A stretch of DNA of 64,000 nt. Source: Podospora pseudoanserina. Its lineage: Eukaryota > Ascomycota > Sordariomycetes > Sordariales > Podosporaceae. Under the pieces are notes generated by a model, which saw nothing but the letters and a program-made list of their open reading frames with translations, had not been told where the DNA came from and searched no databases. The DNA lies in NCBI RefSeq assembly GCF_035222485.1, contig NW_026946671.1:1488001-1552000 (forward strand). Direction: 5' to 3'. Below, one piece after another: positions 44,780-55,760 of the stretch. Each line of letters opens with the position of its first letter. Within the stretch, counting starts at the first letter, position 1. The translations under genes and the position numbers were made by a program.

Positions 44780-47497
44780 GTCGCAGGTTGTATGGTATTG
44801 GGGCTTTGAAGTGAGGACTCAGCGAAGATAAACGACAGACTGTTTGGTCGAGCGGTACTGAGGTCAAAACTAGGAGCGGGAATAGGAGGGGAGATACAAT
44901 AGGTAAACGGAGTTGAGGGGAGATAGAACTCAAAGTCAGAGACCGTCCTCTCAAGTTCTGGTGCTGATCAACCGCTGCGGGGGATTGGTTGATGATTCGA
45001 CTGGGGGTGGCTGTTGGGGAAGGAGCGCGACTTCGTTCTTATACAAGGCCGGCGGCCGCGGCAGGGCAGATACGATGACGATGACGATTGGACAGGGCGG
45101 AGAAACGGAAGGTTCGAGGGTGTCCTGCTTGGATGACATGAGTGGCCATGTCATGAGGTGCCTGCCGTCTGGTTGAGTCCGGTCAAGCTTGAGACCGGTT
45201 TGCCCTTGGGGAACAGATGGCTCCTTCCTTGGGAGTCGCCCGGACGTGGGGTTAGGTTCTCGGTAACCTGGAACGGGGCCGAAAGGTTCTGCGCACCTGG
45301 GAGGCGGTTATTGGCTTCAGCTGAAGACTTCAGACGCGCCGTTGACACTGGCTAGGTAGTGGTGAAAGGGGCTCGGGGTCCAAGGAGGAGTCGGATTCCT
45401 CCTTGGATTCCACCTTTCTGATGACCGGGCCGAACCTTAGCTACTTAGCTCAGTGCTTCTTTCGACATCACACGACTCACGAGATACATCGTGAAGATCC
45501 CTGTCGATCCTCGTGGGAGCGCCTCTTCAACTTAATCCCCTCATTCCTGGCGCTAGCAACTGTTGGGCTAACTAAAACGGATGCTGAACCGGCCATGAGA
45601 CTTATGGCCGATAGTTACCAGAACTGAGAATGGCCTCTATATTTTTAGTAACTACGAGTAGGAGTCTCACCAGTGAGAGGTAGGTGTTTTACAGTGAAGT
45701 GGGCTATTAATATGATGAAGATCCAACACTCTTGGGCCGTAGTTGCTCTCCAGAGATGCCAGGTATCCGGTGGACGTCAAGAGATGCCCAAGGGGTGGTG
45801 ACTTTCATAGCAATGGATCATGCGTCACCGTTCCCGGCTTACGGGGTGTCTATCCCTCGACACCTCTGAGCTTAGTTTTCGTCTACTGCGGGTGGCTTTC
45901 TGCTAGGTCCCATGGTCAGTTCCTTGGTGGCTTAAGTTACCAACTGCAAGGTGGTCAGGTGGTGTATTATCCTTTGCCGATTATTTCAAAGGCACGACAA
46001 TCGCGGTGATACTGGGTAATGGCTTAGAAATATTCCATCTCGGCTCCATGCCGGCTCCTTGGTCGGACAACGGTCAGATAAGGGGCTCAGAATTGTGCCA
46101 ACCGACGCATTTCCGTCCTTTTCAATTTCACAGCTCCCTAAGGCCATGGCCGTTATTATAATACCCAGGAACCACTACACGTTGAGAGTGTTTCTAGATT
46201 TTGGAGCACCCTACGGCACATTTATAATCCTGGATCATAGCTCACCTGTTTCCCGTGGGTCTATGGAGTAGCATGTTTGAAGTATTACTTGAACCATAAG
46301 ATTTGGTTAACATCTTGTAACGGGAATTTTGATCACTATCCAAGTCCCAACTCAAGCTTGCAAAAGAGACATTTCAGCTACATAAACACAAGACTGTCAA
46401 CTTGGGACACGTCCAATTCTTAGTTACAGAATGATCACTACGGTACCTGTTTTGAAACCCATTCAGGGTCGTCCAATATTGAGAGACATTCATGATTGGC
46501 TTCCATATGCTGTTGGCATAGATGCCTGCTACTGGGTATGAGCAAGGAGGGCCCCAAATGGCTCAAGCAAGCTTTGATCCGAATGTTTGGCGGAACTTCT
46601 GTGCGATGTCAGTGTTGCTCTGCTTTCCCTTGCCCATCTAGTGGTGTATCACATGTGAAAGGCTATAAAGAAAACAATTGATTGCACTTTTAATTGGCCA
46701 GGCCTGGCACGACATCCATTGGACATGTCAGCAAAGAGCTGATAGTCCATATCCACCTGCTATAAACCATATACACACATAGACAGCTGTAGTCCATGGC
46801 ACTTATAGCTCATGAACATGTAGTCTAACAGCACATAGTGAAAATCACTGCTGCGAACGTGTAAAGGTAGGCGCACGGCCTGTCCCAATTGGTGTTTCAG
46901 TGCATACCTCCTAGATGGGATTGTTGAGATTGTTGAGCAGAAGCAGATGAGGTGGAGATTTTGATGCACCTCACCTCAACGGGGAACAGACCGCAAGACA
47001 GGGTGGTGGAAGCAACCTGGTCAAGGTGGTGGTGAATTTAAGAAACGGTTACCAAACCGGGGCCAAGAAGCTGAAAATGCTTGTTCGCTCTGGCCAGAGC
47101 TTTGGCCAACCAGGATGAGGGAGATGAGCTGGACAGGAGAGGGCTTGATGCCAGGGGTGAAAACAAAACAGCTGCGGGCGAGATTGCTGAGATTTGGAGA
47201 TTTGCTTGCCGTGCCAAGACATAGTGGGAACACCCCAGGAAACACCCCACAGCGTCTGCCAGCTCGCTTCTCACCGCCAAAAGGTCCAGGGGACTGGGGT
47301 CTGGTGGACTGGGCACCTCCTTTCTCCTGGCCTGTCAAAAACTACAAACCAAGCTGTGTGTTGTGGACAAAGCTCCCACAACTTCTCTCCCCCTCGAACT
47401 TCCTTCCTCCCTCCCTGCCCGCAGAACAGTCACCAGTCCACCCGTCCAACTGCAAGCATTTGGACTCCGGACTGCAACTGTTGCAGCTGTTGCAAAC
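44780..47497. other. 2.7 kb gene-poor divergent region
   Basis: No gene recognised. It contains the transporter promoter on the left and the methyltransferase promoter on the right. A short perfect inverted repeat sits at 45590-45610. ORFs here are short and featureless. Confidence 0.5.
45590..45610. repeat. Short perfect inverted repeat
   Basis: CGGCCAT and ATGGCCG flank a 7-nt spacer. It could be a hairpin or a dimeric factor site, or chance in 2.7 kb of non-coding DNA. Confidence 0.5.
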
Positions 47498-49313
47498 ATG
47501 TCGAAACCAGACGCTGCCAATGGCAATGGCACCTCCCTCAACTTTAAGTTCGTTGAGACGCCCAAGGCCGGTCCTTTCACCTTTGAGAAGTCGGAGGACT
47601 GTGGTGTCCGCACCACCTCGGTGAGTAGTTCTGGAGACCTGTTGGCCTGTTCATCCGATCCAATTGGCCCCCCAATTGGCTTGGGATGAACCCAATTCAC
47701 AGCTATCTAACGTGTTCGTATCCGTCTCCAGTACCCAACCATCAAGAATGCCCCTCTGCCCGCCGATGCCGCTGGCACAGATGCCTTCTCCAACGCCGCC
47801 CTCTTTTCTCTCCTGATCGGTGTCCCCTGGTACTTCTCATGGAAGGTTGGCGGTGGCCTGAAGACAACCATCTTCTTCGCCCTCATCACCTCCCTGCCCA
47901 TCATCTCTGGTTTCTGGCTGGCCACCTCGACCCTTGCCCCCCGCAAGAATGAGAAGGCCAAGTTCCCCGGCCGCCCTGTCGAGCACTACCTCACCTTCAA
48001 GAAGCCCGAGGATAAGGCCAAGTATGCTGGCAAGAACAAGATCCCCATGGAGACCTTCCATGAGATGTACTTTGACGGCGAGGTTGACTTCAACGGTGAC
48101 TGCCTTGAGGTTTTGGAGTACCGCCACGACTGGGCCAGCTTCCGCTTCACTCTCAGCTTGGTCAAGTTCTTCTTCACTGGCATGATTCCCGAGGTCATTA
48201 TGCACACTCGCTCTCAGGGTATGATTGCTACTATCGGCTTGATCTTCAGACTTTCGCTAACATGCCCGACCTATCAGATGAGGAGCAGGTCCGTGACCAC
48301 TACGACCGCGGTGATGACTTTTACGGCTGGTTCCTCGGCCCGCGTATGATCTACACTTCTGGTATCATTGCCGACATCAACAAGGAGGAGTCTTTGGAGC
48401 AGCTCCAGGACAACAAGCTTGCTGTTGTTTGCGAAAAGATTGAGCTCAAGAAGGACGAGAAGCTTCTCGACATCGGCTGCGGCTGGGGCACTCTTGCCCG
48501 CTTCGCCAGTGTCAACTATGGCGCCAAGACCACCGGTATCACTCTCGGCCGCAACCAGACTGCTTGGGGCAACAAGGCTTTGCGCAATGCTGGCATTCCC
48601 GAGGACCAGAGCAAGATTCTGTGCATGGACTACCGTGATATCCCCGTCCCTGAGGGTGGCTACAGCAAGATTACCTGCTTGGAGATGGCCGAGCACGTTG
48701 GTGTCCGCCACTTCCACGGTTTCCTCAAGCAGGTTCACAACATGCTCGACGACGATGGTATCTTCTTCTTGCAGATTGCTGGTCTCCGTAAGCACTGGCA
48801 GTTTGAGGATCTCATCTGGGGTCTTTTCATGAACAAGTACATCTTCCCCGGCGCCGATGCCTCTACCCCTCTCGGCTGGTTCGTTGACCGCTGCGAGGGC
48901 GCTGGCTTCGAGGTCAAGAGCGTTGATACCATTGGTGTTCACTACTCTGGTACTCTCTGGAGATGGTACAGGAACTGGATGGCAAACCAGGACAAGGTTG
49001 TTGCCAAGTACGGCAAGAGATGGTTCCGCGTAAGTTTATGACTACTCCTAGCTTCTCGAGTCTGAATGCATCTTGCTAACTTTTGAAATCCTAGATCTGG
49101 GAGTTCTTCCTTGCCTACTCTACCATCATCTCTCGCCAGGGTTCCGCCACTTGCTACCAGATCGTTCTCCACAAGAACGACAACGGCTTCCACCGCATCG
49201 AGGGCACTCCTTCTCAGCTTGGTCTCCACGGCGCTCTGGCCAATACCAAAGCTGACCTGACCGCCTGGGCTGCTCGTGAGGCTTCCGAGTTTCCCCAGGT
49301 GCCTGCCAACTAA
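47498..49313 (+). CDS. smt1: Sphingolipid C9-methyltransferase
   Basis: Exons 47498-47620, 47732-48218, 48278-49029 and 49095-49313 encode 526 residues. The enzyme transfers a methyl group from S-adenosylmethionine to C9 of the sphingoid base of fungal glucosylceramides, at the ER or Golgi membrane. Two hydrophobic helices near 60-105 (LFSLLIGVPWYFSW and IFFALITSLPIISGFWLA) anchor it. The catalytic domain is of the cyclopropane-fatty-acid-synthase type: VRDHYDRGDDFYGWFLG, SAM motif LLDIGCGWGTLARF near 268, and CLEMAEHVG. Its length and layout match fungal sphingolipid methyltransferases. All four introns' flanks restore one frame. Upstream in-frame codons from 47363 lack that character, so MSKPDAANG is taken as the start. 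Confidence 0.95.
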
Positions 49314-50088
49314 GTCGGGTGTGTTGACGGGAGGTAATGACACATCATGACTTTCTTTTTTTGCGGTAGCGATGCGATTAGCGATTGCATTTTCACGTTT
49401 CGTTGGTCACTCTTGGTCATCGGCTATCAAAAAGAAACAGGGTTATATAGGGTTTTCCAAAAAGGAGGGGGGGCGATACGTGCGATCGTGTATGATGAAA
49501 AAGGGAGTTGATAATCATATAGGGATAGATCATGGGAAATACCCTGGTGGATGGGTTCAGGGGTTTAGGGCTGGCTGGTGTTTTGGATGCTGTATGTAGT
49601 ATCCGTTGCTGCCGAACAGGTTTTAGACAAAATGGATATTATTACGGCATAGTGTTGTTTTCTGGAGCTCGTGTGACGCATAAGAAGAGTCAGCTTTCAG
49701 GTAATGTTGACACCTTGCTCTCCTAAAAGACAAGAACTCCACACTGGTGTTTTGCCACTGATTTCACCACGTGTGGAAAAAGAGGGATGGATATTCTGGT
49801 TGAGCTGTGCTCGACTGATAGAGGATTTATATGCAATTGATGGGATTCCAAAGACACACACGATATCGAAACTACGACATGAAGTTAAAGGGACTGTGGG
49901 GGTCCTGTGTGTTCATGTCGAGGGGGGTGCCTGTAGTAGGTAGCTTTTGCATTTTCACATAGTAGAGCAGACTTTCTGGTTGTAGTAGTCCCTTCTCCAC
50001 CAAGTAACTGGTATCGTCATCAACCTAGGTATATAGAAATATCTTACCACGGTTCCCCCCTTTCCTTAACGGATAGGCAGGTTCCCCT
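49314..50088. other. Convergent 3' region
   Basis: Tail-to-tail space between the methyltransferase (+) and NDUFAF3 (-). No gene seen. Confidence 0.55.
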
Positions 50089-50834
50089 TCACTCCTCAAA
50101 CCCAATCGGCACCAACGCGGCAGCCACATCCCCCACCCCCCTCTCCGTCGCCAAAAGGTTGTACTGGCTCGCCGCGTTTCTCGTGTCTAACACCTCGACC
50201 CTCATGCCCATCTCGCCGATCGCCTGTCGCGTCTTTGGGCTGATGGGCCTGTTGTATTTACCTACTCCTAGGATCAGGAGATCTATCCCATTCAACCGTT
50301 AGCACTTCTCCCTTACTTTTTTCCAGTATGTCTGAGAGACGTACCAGGCCTAGGCCAAACAACACTCAACACCCCCAAACTCTCGGGGTCAATTTCCCAC
50401 TGCCACTTGCTGTTGATCATCTTTTTTCTTGTTCCTTTCTCGTCTTTGGTAAGCCATGGTTTCCACTCAAACGCCTCCCCGCCTATGAGCAAGGCCCCGC
50501 TGCCGTTGGTGATTTGCACCCCAGAGTTGAGGGAGAAGCCGTCGTGGTGGCAGACGTCGATGGAGGTGGACGGGACGGGGGTGTTGCCTAGCACGTCAAG
50601 GCTGGAGAAGTCGGTAGTCGGGGAGGAGGTCGGGACTGGCTCGTTGTTGTGCGCTAGGGGGGCGCCGCCTTTGGAGAGGGTGCGGGAGGGGGAGGAGAAG
50701 AAGCAAGCGGCGGATATCCTGGGAGTTGTTGTGAAGGAGCTGAGGAGGGATGGTCTGGAGGTGGTGATGCGACGGAGAGTGGTGAGCCTTCGCGCGGGGG
50801 CGGAAAGGGGTATGGAGGGTGAGAACGTCGCCAT
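50089..50834 (-). CDS. ndufaf3: NDUFAF3-like mitochondrial complex I assembly factor
   Basis: Two minus-strand exons, 50834-50345 and 50282-50089, encode 227 residues. NDUFAF3 acts with NDUFAF4 in early assembly of the complex I Q-module. The first 50 residues are rich in Arg, Ser and Thr and lack acidic residues, as in a mitochondrial presequence. The Mth938-like domain follows: GFSLNSGVQITNGSGALLIG, then across the 62-nt intron RPDLLILGVGKYNRPISP and EVLDTRNAASQYNLLATERG. The SVVWPRPDLLILG join typical of the family forms only after splicing (donor GTACGT, acceptor GATAG). Length is normal. Confidence 0.92.
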
Positions 50835-51521
50835 TGTGGTCTGTTAAAGTAAGTTTTATGACATGCGCATCGATTTGGAGCTGGCGCGGCGTAGTGGTGG
50901 TGCTGTTGTACGCTCTGCCGTTGGAGGTTGCAGAGACGTTTTGACTTGGAGGAGCTCTCCTCGATTGGAAATAATTTGGGCGGAGCTCGACGTCACTTGC
51001 AGGGGTCTTGAAAGCGTGGGTTGGGCAACACAGGAAAAGAAAGACTAGACACTTTGGCGTTGGAGAAGACGGGAGACAGCTTGCAATCATTGAACATTTT
51101 CGATTCCTTTGCCATCTCCCAACGCCCTCTGTCCCGTTCTCCATGAAAGGCACAGATTAATCAGAAACCTCAAAAGACCCTCAAAGTCTCCTCATAACAC
51201 CAAAAAAAACATTGGGCGAACTTTGTGCTGAATTCCGTCTCGTCGTCTAGCGGCTCAGCAATGGGGCGCTGAGAACCTCCCGCAGCTATGGGGGAATCAC
51301 GCAAATACCATATCCCACTACTCCCCATGAAAAAAGCAGCCTGAAGTCCATTTCCATTTGCGAACCTCATTCCTGAGTCGAAAGCAGCCCTAACAAGAGA
51401 CAGCCAAAACCCGGGCTGTACGTGTACGGCATGCAGCCCTTTTCCCGTGAACACCGAAGCAATGAGACCATCAAACTAGCACCGTCCGCCCAGACCTGAC
51501 CCGAGTAAAAGATTGTCGCAT
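50835..51521. other. Region between NDUFAF3 and eL34
   Basis: Holds the NDUFAF3 promoter and the eL34 3' UTR. A 94-codon minus-strand ORF at 51170-51454 shows no family features and is not annotated. Confidence 0.5.
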
Positions 51522-52314
51522 TTATTTCTTCTTGTCGGCGGCGGTCTGCTCCTTCAGCACCTTCTTGACGATCTTCTGCTCCTCAATGAGGAAAGCACGA
51601 ACGATACGGTCACGGACGCAGTTGCCGCATCTTGAGCCACCATACGCGCGCTGGACGGTCTTCTTGGGCTTGGAGATCTGGGCATACTCCTTGGGGCGGA
51701 GGGCGGGGATCTGTAAATCAGTCCTGTCAGTATTTCATCCGTCTTTGCTACAAGATCCCCTGCAACACAAACGAATCCGCCCTCAAATTTCCCTTCGTCG
51801 GTTTCGTGGCTTGTTGGCGGGCCTCAGTGGTGTGTTGAAAAGTAAATTGAGGTATGAAGTCGAAATGCAGCACAGGAGTTGCGTTTGTTGGAGATGCTCA
51901 AGTCGGGGTCGAATCGTTACGGGCGTCGTTCGTCATGCGAAGTTTGTATCGAATAATTCAAAAGGTCGATGGAATCGTGGTTTGCCGCTCTGCCCAATTT
52001 CCCTTTCTCGAACCATTCCTTTCCCCATTCGTGTAGCACTAAAGATTCGAATAAAACTTACACCAGGGAGTTTGATGCCGCAGTCGCCACACTTGGGGGC
52101 AGTGCCGCGCTTCTTGATGTGAAGAACACGGAGCTCACCACCGGGAGTCTTGACAACCCGCGTCCGGTTGGACGAGGTGTTGTAGCTGCAAAGAGAAGCT
52201 CGAGTCAGCCAAATTATTCTTCCCCGATTTCCAGGTCCACGGTCGGGACAAGACGAATTGATTCGGGGCGACTCACGGGTTCCGGCGACGGTAGGTGACT
52301 CTGTTGTTGGCCAT
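51522..52314 (-). CDS. rpl34: 60S ribosomal protein eL34
   Basis: Three minus-strand exons, 52314-52277, 52185-52062 and 51710-51522, encode 116 residues, the normal eL34 length. The sequence starts [20 protein letters not shown] and continues [11 protein letters not shown] and [16 protein letters not shown], the paired CxxC zinc ribbon of eL34, ending in a Lys-rich tail. The first intron (91 nt) splits codon 13 and the second (351 nt) follows KLPG. Early introns and a long intron are common in fungal ribosomal protein genes. In the long intron I looked for box C/D motifs and found no convincing pair. Confidence 0.95.
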
Positions 52315-52730
52315 TGTTGCGGTGATGTCGCTGTCGTGATGTTTCCGTCGACTCGATCACGGTGTGCTTGGTGGATGAATTTTGAGGGACAGTTTGGAAA
52401 TTTCTGTGTGGGCGCAAATCCAGGCCCCACCAATTCTCCAGCTTCGAGGGTTGGCAGTTGGCAGCTTGATGCAACGGCTGCCCACCCACTGGCCAAGCCA
52501 CGAAAGCTGACATAACCATGTGGCTAGTGCGGGGCTGTCATCTATCTTATCAGCACCAACAACCACTTGGGCTCAACCTCCAACTTCACTACATCTTCGT
52601 TGCTCACAAGTGAATCATGGGGAGCTCTAGAAACAAGACTGAATAACTATTCCCAAAACATGATATTCCTTACTGGACCAGCCAACTCCAAACTCCAATA
52701 TGGCCTATTAAAAACCCGCTTCCATACATG
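52315..52730. other. Upstream region of eL34
   Basis: 416 nt holding the eL34 promoter and the 3' end of the next minus-strand gene. No gene seen. Confidence 0.55.
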
Positions 52731-53253
52731 TTATTCCGTCTTCACCCTTTTCCGATCAGGATCACCCCAAAAAGGATCATCCACCGCTCGCCATTGTTTG
52801 ATGCCCTTGGGATCTCTTTTTTGACTGACGTTAACTCTGTTCCATATAGCCTTGGTCTCCGGGCTGCCCAAGGCATCGCGGAAGCTGCCCAGCTCTTTGG
52901 TTGTAGAATCAACAGACTGCATAAAGGCGGCATACATGGCCTCGGCTAGATGTTATGGGTGACTATAGTCAGAATACGAAAAGGAGGGTTGAGCAGGGGT
53001 TGGAGGGGGGCATACGGGAGGGTTGTTTGGTATTCAGCGGCTCCAGCATGCGCGGAAGCGCCGAGCGAAGCCGTCGAAGCTGTATCCGACGTTAGAATAT
53101 GCCCCCGGATCACAACGAGTAAGTTGACCAGTGTGCATAACTTGCCTGGAGATGCAGCTGGTTCAAGTGGTAGAGTGCATCCTCCAGCTTCTCCTCCTCC
53201 TGCTGCGCGCTGTCTTTGGCTGGTTGGGCCTGGGTTGGATGATTGCTGGCCAT
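52731..53253 (-). CDS. Small coiled-coil-like protein, not recognised
   Basis: Three minus-strand exons, 53253-53146, 53079-53016 and 52945-52731, encode 128 residues. I do not recognise the family. The first intron is of the rare GC-AG class (CAG|GCAAGT ... TACAG). The second has a normal GTATGC donor and CTAG acceptor. Spliced, the protein starts MASNHPTQAQP, has a heptad-like Leu-rich helix (LEDALYHLNQLHL running into LRRLRSALPRMLEPL), a second helix (MYAAFMQSVDSTTKELGSF), and a basic end. The size and helical layout would suit a subunit of a multiprotein complex such as Mediator, but this is a guess. An upstream in-frame ATG at 53346 is an alternative start. Confidence 0.68.
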
Positions 53254-54209
53254 TTCTGCTATTTCCAGGGTGCCGTCTCTCGTTTCACCGACAGTGATGG
53301 ATGCAAGGCACAGACCGACGGTGAGTTGAAGCTCTTGAGAACTCACTTTGATGAGTGGTGGGAGCGAGATGAGGGGGCCGCAACGGCTGCAGAGTATTAT
53401 GTATCCGAAAATGGATGTTTACATGAGGCAGGCATTCATCCAGAATCCCCTATCACGGAGCAATCAACCAGAGATGAATCAATGGAAGACGGCGGGGGAG
53501 ACGATGCAGCATGATTTGCTGCGAGGCTGACAGACCTCACTCATGCTGCCGCTGTTGGCTCGGCTGCTACCAAGAGCCAGCAAAGCTTGGCAAACAAGCT
53601 TTTTGCCTCCCTCTTCAGGGACACGCACAGCACAGGGAGTCTGGCTGTGGCTGAAAATGCATTTGCCTACCTTATTATGGTCGATGGTCCGAGCGCCCTA
53701 AAGGAATCGGCCTGGTGGAAGTCCAGCTCTTGCTTCCATTTTCTGTAGAGAAGCAAGCAACCCTTTTGACAAGAAAACTTTCAATATTCAGCTCCATCGC
53801 CAGGGAACCCGCGGCTGGCAAGCACAAAAAGTCGCACGTTACGCCGCCGCCGCTTGTTGCTGCTTTGTCGCTGGCGGATCGGCAGCCCTGATCAAAACCT
53901 GAATACACACGGTGCGTGTCGTGTCTTCATTGCACACATCTCTTCAGCGCTCAGAGCAGGTCGACCAGAACCTGAGAATCTTTTTTACTGTCCATTTTTC
54001 TTCGTACGCACGGTACAGCATCCATCAAAGAGTACGTACCTGCATCTACGCACGCACCTCACACCCGACACCTGACGCGCACCTTTTCGTGGCGGAGGGT
54101 CGGGCGCCTTCTTTTTCTCTGCCTCGCAGCTCGCAGCACGCCGCACAGTATTTCCACTGGCTGTTCCACAACGACCGAGGCGGTCCTCCAGAAAATCGTT
54201 CCAATCACC
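53254..54209. promoter_or_regulatory. Divergent intergenic region
   Basis: About 0.96 kb between the small helical protein (-) and the FAR1-type gene (+). Presumably both promoters and 5' leaders. No gene seen. Confidence 0.5.
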
Positions 54210-54755
54210 ATGGAGTCCCAGGGAGCTCCAGGAGCTTCGCAGCAGCCACGGAGCCGCAAGCGCCAGCGCACCTCCAGGGTGCCGGAAGCCGGAAATACTG
54301 CCTCTCCAGCACTCACCCCTGTCAGCCAGCTCCCCCAGGGCTGGGGGGCTGCCATGGCAAACAGCAACCACCCCCAGGCCGTGCGCAGCCATGTCATTGA
54401 CACCGTGCCAATTCAGTCCAGCTTCTCGTCACAGCAGCTCGACAGATCCCATGAGCCAGACGGCTTGATGAACAGCTACAGCAACCAACATCATAATGCC
54501 CATTCCCAGTACCCCGATCCCCAACCCACCCTCGCCTCCGCCCCGCATCCCGACACGTCTGGTCTGAGCAGTCTGAGCAACCTAGCCGGCGAGCAGCACC
54601 AGCATCACGGCCAGCACCAACAACAGCACCCTCAGCACCCTCACCAGCAGCACGCCCACCACCATCACCCTTCCCAGCAGGCGCAACAGCAGCAGCAGCA
54701 GCAGTCGCAACAGCAATCCCAACCCCAACAACAACAGCCGACCCAGCACCAGCAC

Positions 54756-54786
<31 letters not shown>

Positions 54787-55760
54787 GCCCTAGTATCAGC
54801 GTGAACCCATCAGCAGCCAAGCCTGACAGCCGCGCTCTCTTCCAGCAGCAATACGGCGGTGTTAAGCACACCGCTGGTGATTCCCCTCCCGCAAACGTGG
54901 CGAACCCAACCTCCGCCGGTCCTTCCTACTCGAATCTGCCGGTCTGGCACGGCACGCCCACTCCCACCGGCTCGTCGCAACCCGCGCCTCAGCTTGGCTC
55001 GGCCTCCTCGATGCCACCGCAGTCGCCAGTACCGGGCAATCCTGGCGGAGGTGGCCTGGGCCCGCCTCCAGAAAGCATATATCAGACTTTCGACGAGCTG
55101 CTTGCCGCAGTACAGCGCCATGCGAAGGAGCAAGGTTATTCCATTGTGAAGCTACGCGCCAGCAACTACCGCGATGGTAAGCCGACGCGCTACGACCTTG
55201 TATGCGATCGCGGCGGAGTCAAGTACAACAGCACGGCCAAGAAGCGCAACCCAAGCACGCGCAAGGTTGATTGCCCATGGCGGGCCAAGGCCGTGTGCGA
55301 GGTCAACTTGGGCAATCAGTGGAGGTTCGTTGTCCAGGAGGTCCGGCATAACCATGAGGCGCGTGTTGCTGCGGCTCAACCGGGACAAGAAAACACACCT
55401 GTCGCGCAAAGTATCCGCAGCCTCAATCATAAAATCGACCGCATCTCCCATGAGATGAGCCAGGGTTTCAGTCGATTGGAACAGGTCGTTGTGCAGCGCT
55501 TGGACAACATGGAGAAGCGATTAGAAGCTCTTGAGACAGGTCGACCAGCAATGCTCGGAAATGGTGGTGTACCGTCCATGGGAACACCAAGCATGCCAAC
55601 TGCTAATATGGGCGGCGGCAATATGGGCAATGCCCCGATGACGAACGGAGGTATGCAGCCGCTTGTGGATAGTAGGATGGGGGCACTGGAAAGCCGCTTG
55701 ACTCAGATCGAAATGATGGAAGAAGATCCATCACGCCTCTCGCTCATGGTCAACACCTAG
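54210..55760 (+). CDS. FAR1-type DNA-binding protein with poly-Gln/His region
   Basis: Single exon, 516 residues, with a favourable start context CACCATGG. Residues 292-388 match the FAR1 (WRKY-GCM1-like) zinc-binding domain: QTFDELLAAVQRHAKEQGYS, LVCDRGGVKYN, CPWRAKAV and VQEVRHNHEARV, with Cys-Cys and His-x-His ligands visible. FAR1 domains come from Mutator-like transposases but also occur in host transcription factors. No transposase core is present, so a transcriptional regulator is more likely. Upstream, residues 85-210 are low complexity with His-rich then Gln-rich runs, a frequent activation-domain style. Near 415-450 a helix (INHKI-like register in NHKIDRISHEMSQGFSRLE) may dimerise. 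Target genes are unknown. Confidence 0.85.
54598..54786. repeat. CAG/CAC/CAA trinucleotide-rich tract
   Basis: Runs of CAG, CAA and CAC codons encode poly-Gln and His-rich segments of the FAR1-type protein. The longest uninterrupted CAG run lies at about 54760-54785. Confidence 0.9.

Noticed and set aside
51170-51454. 94-codon minus-strand ORF near eL34
   Set aside because: No recognisable motif, no splice partners and location in the probable eL34 3' UTR.
54210-55760. Mutator-like transposase
   Set aside because: Only the FAR1 DNA-binding domain is present; no transposase core or terminal repeats were seen.
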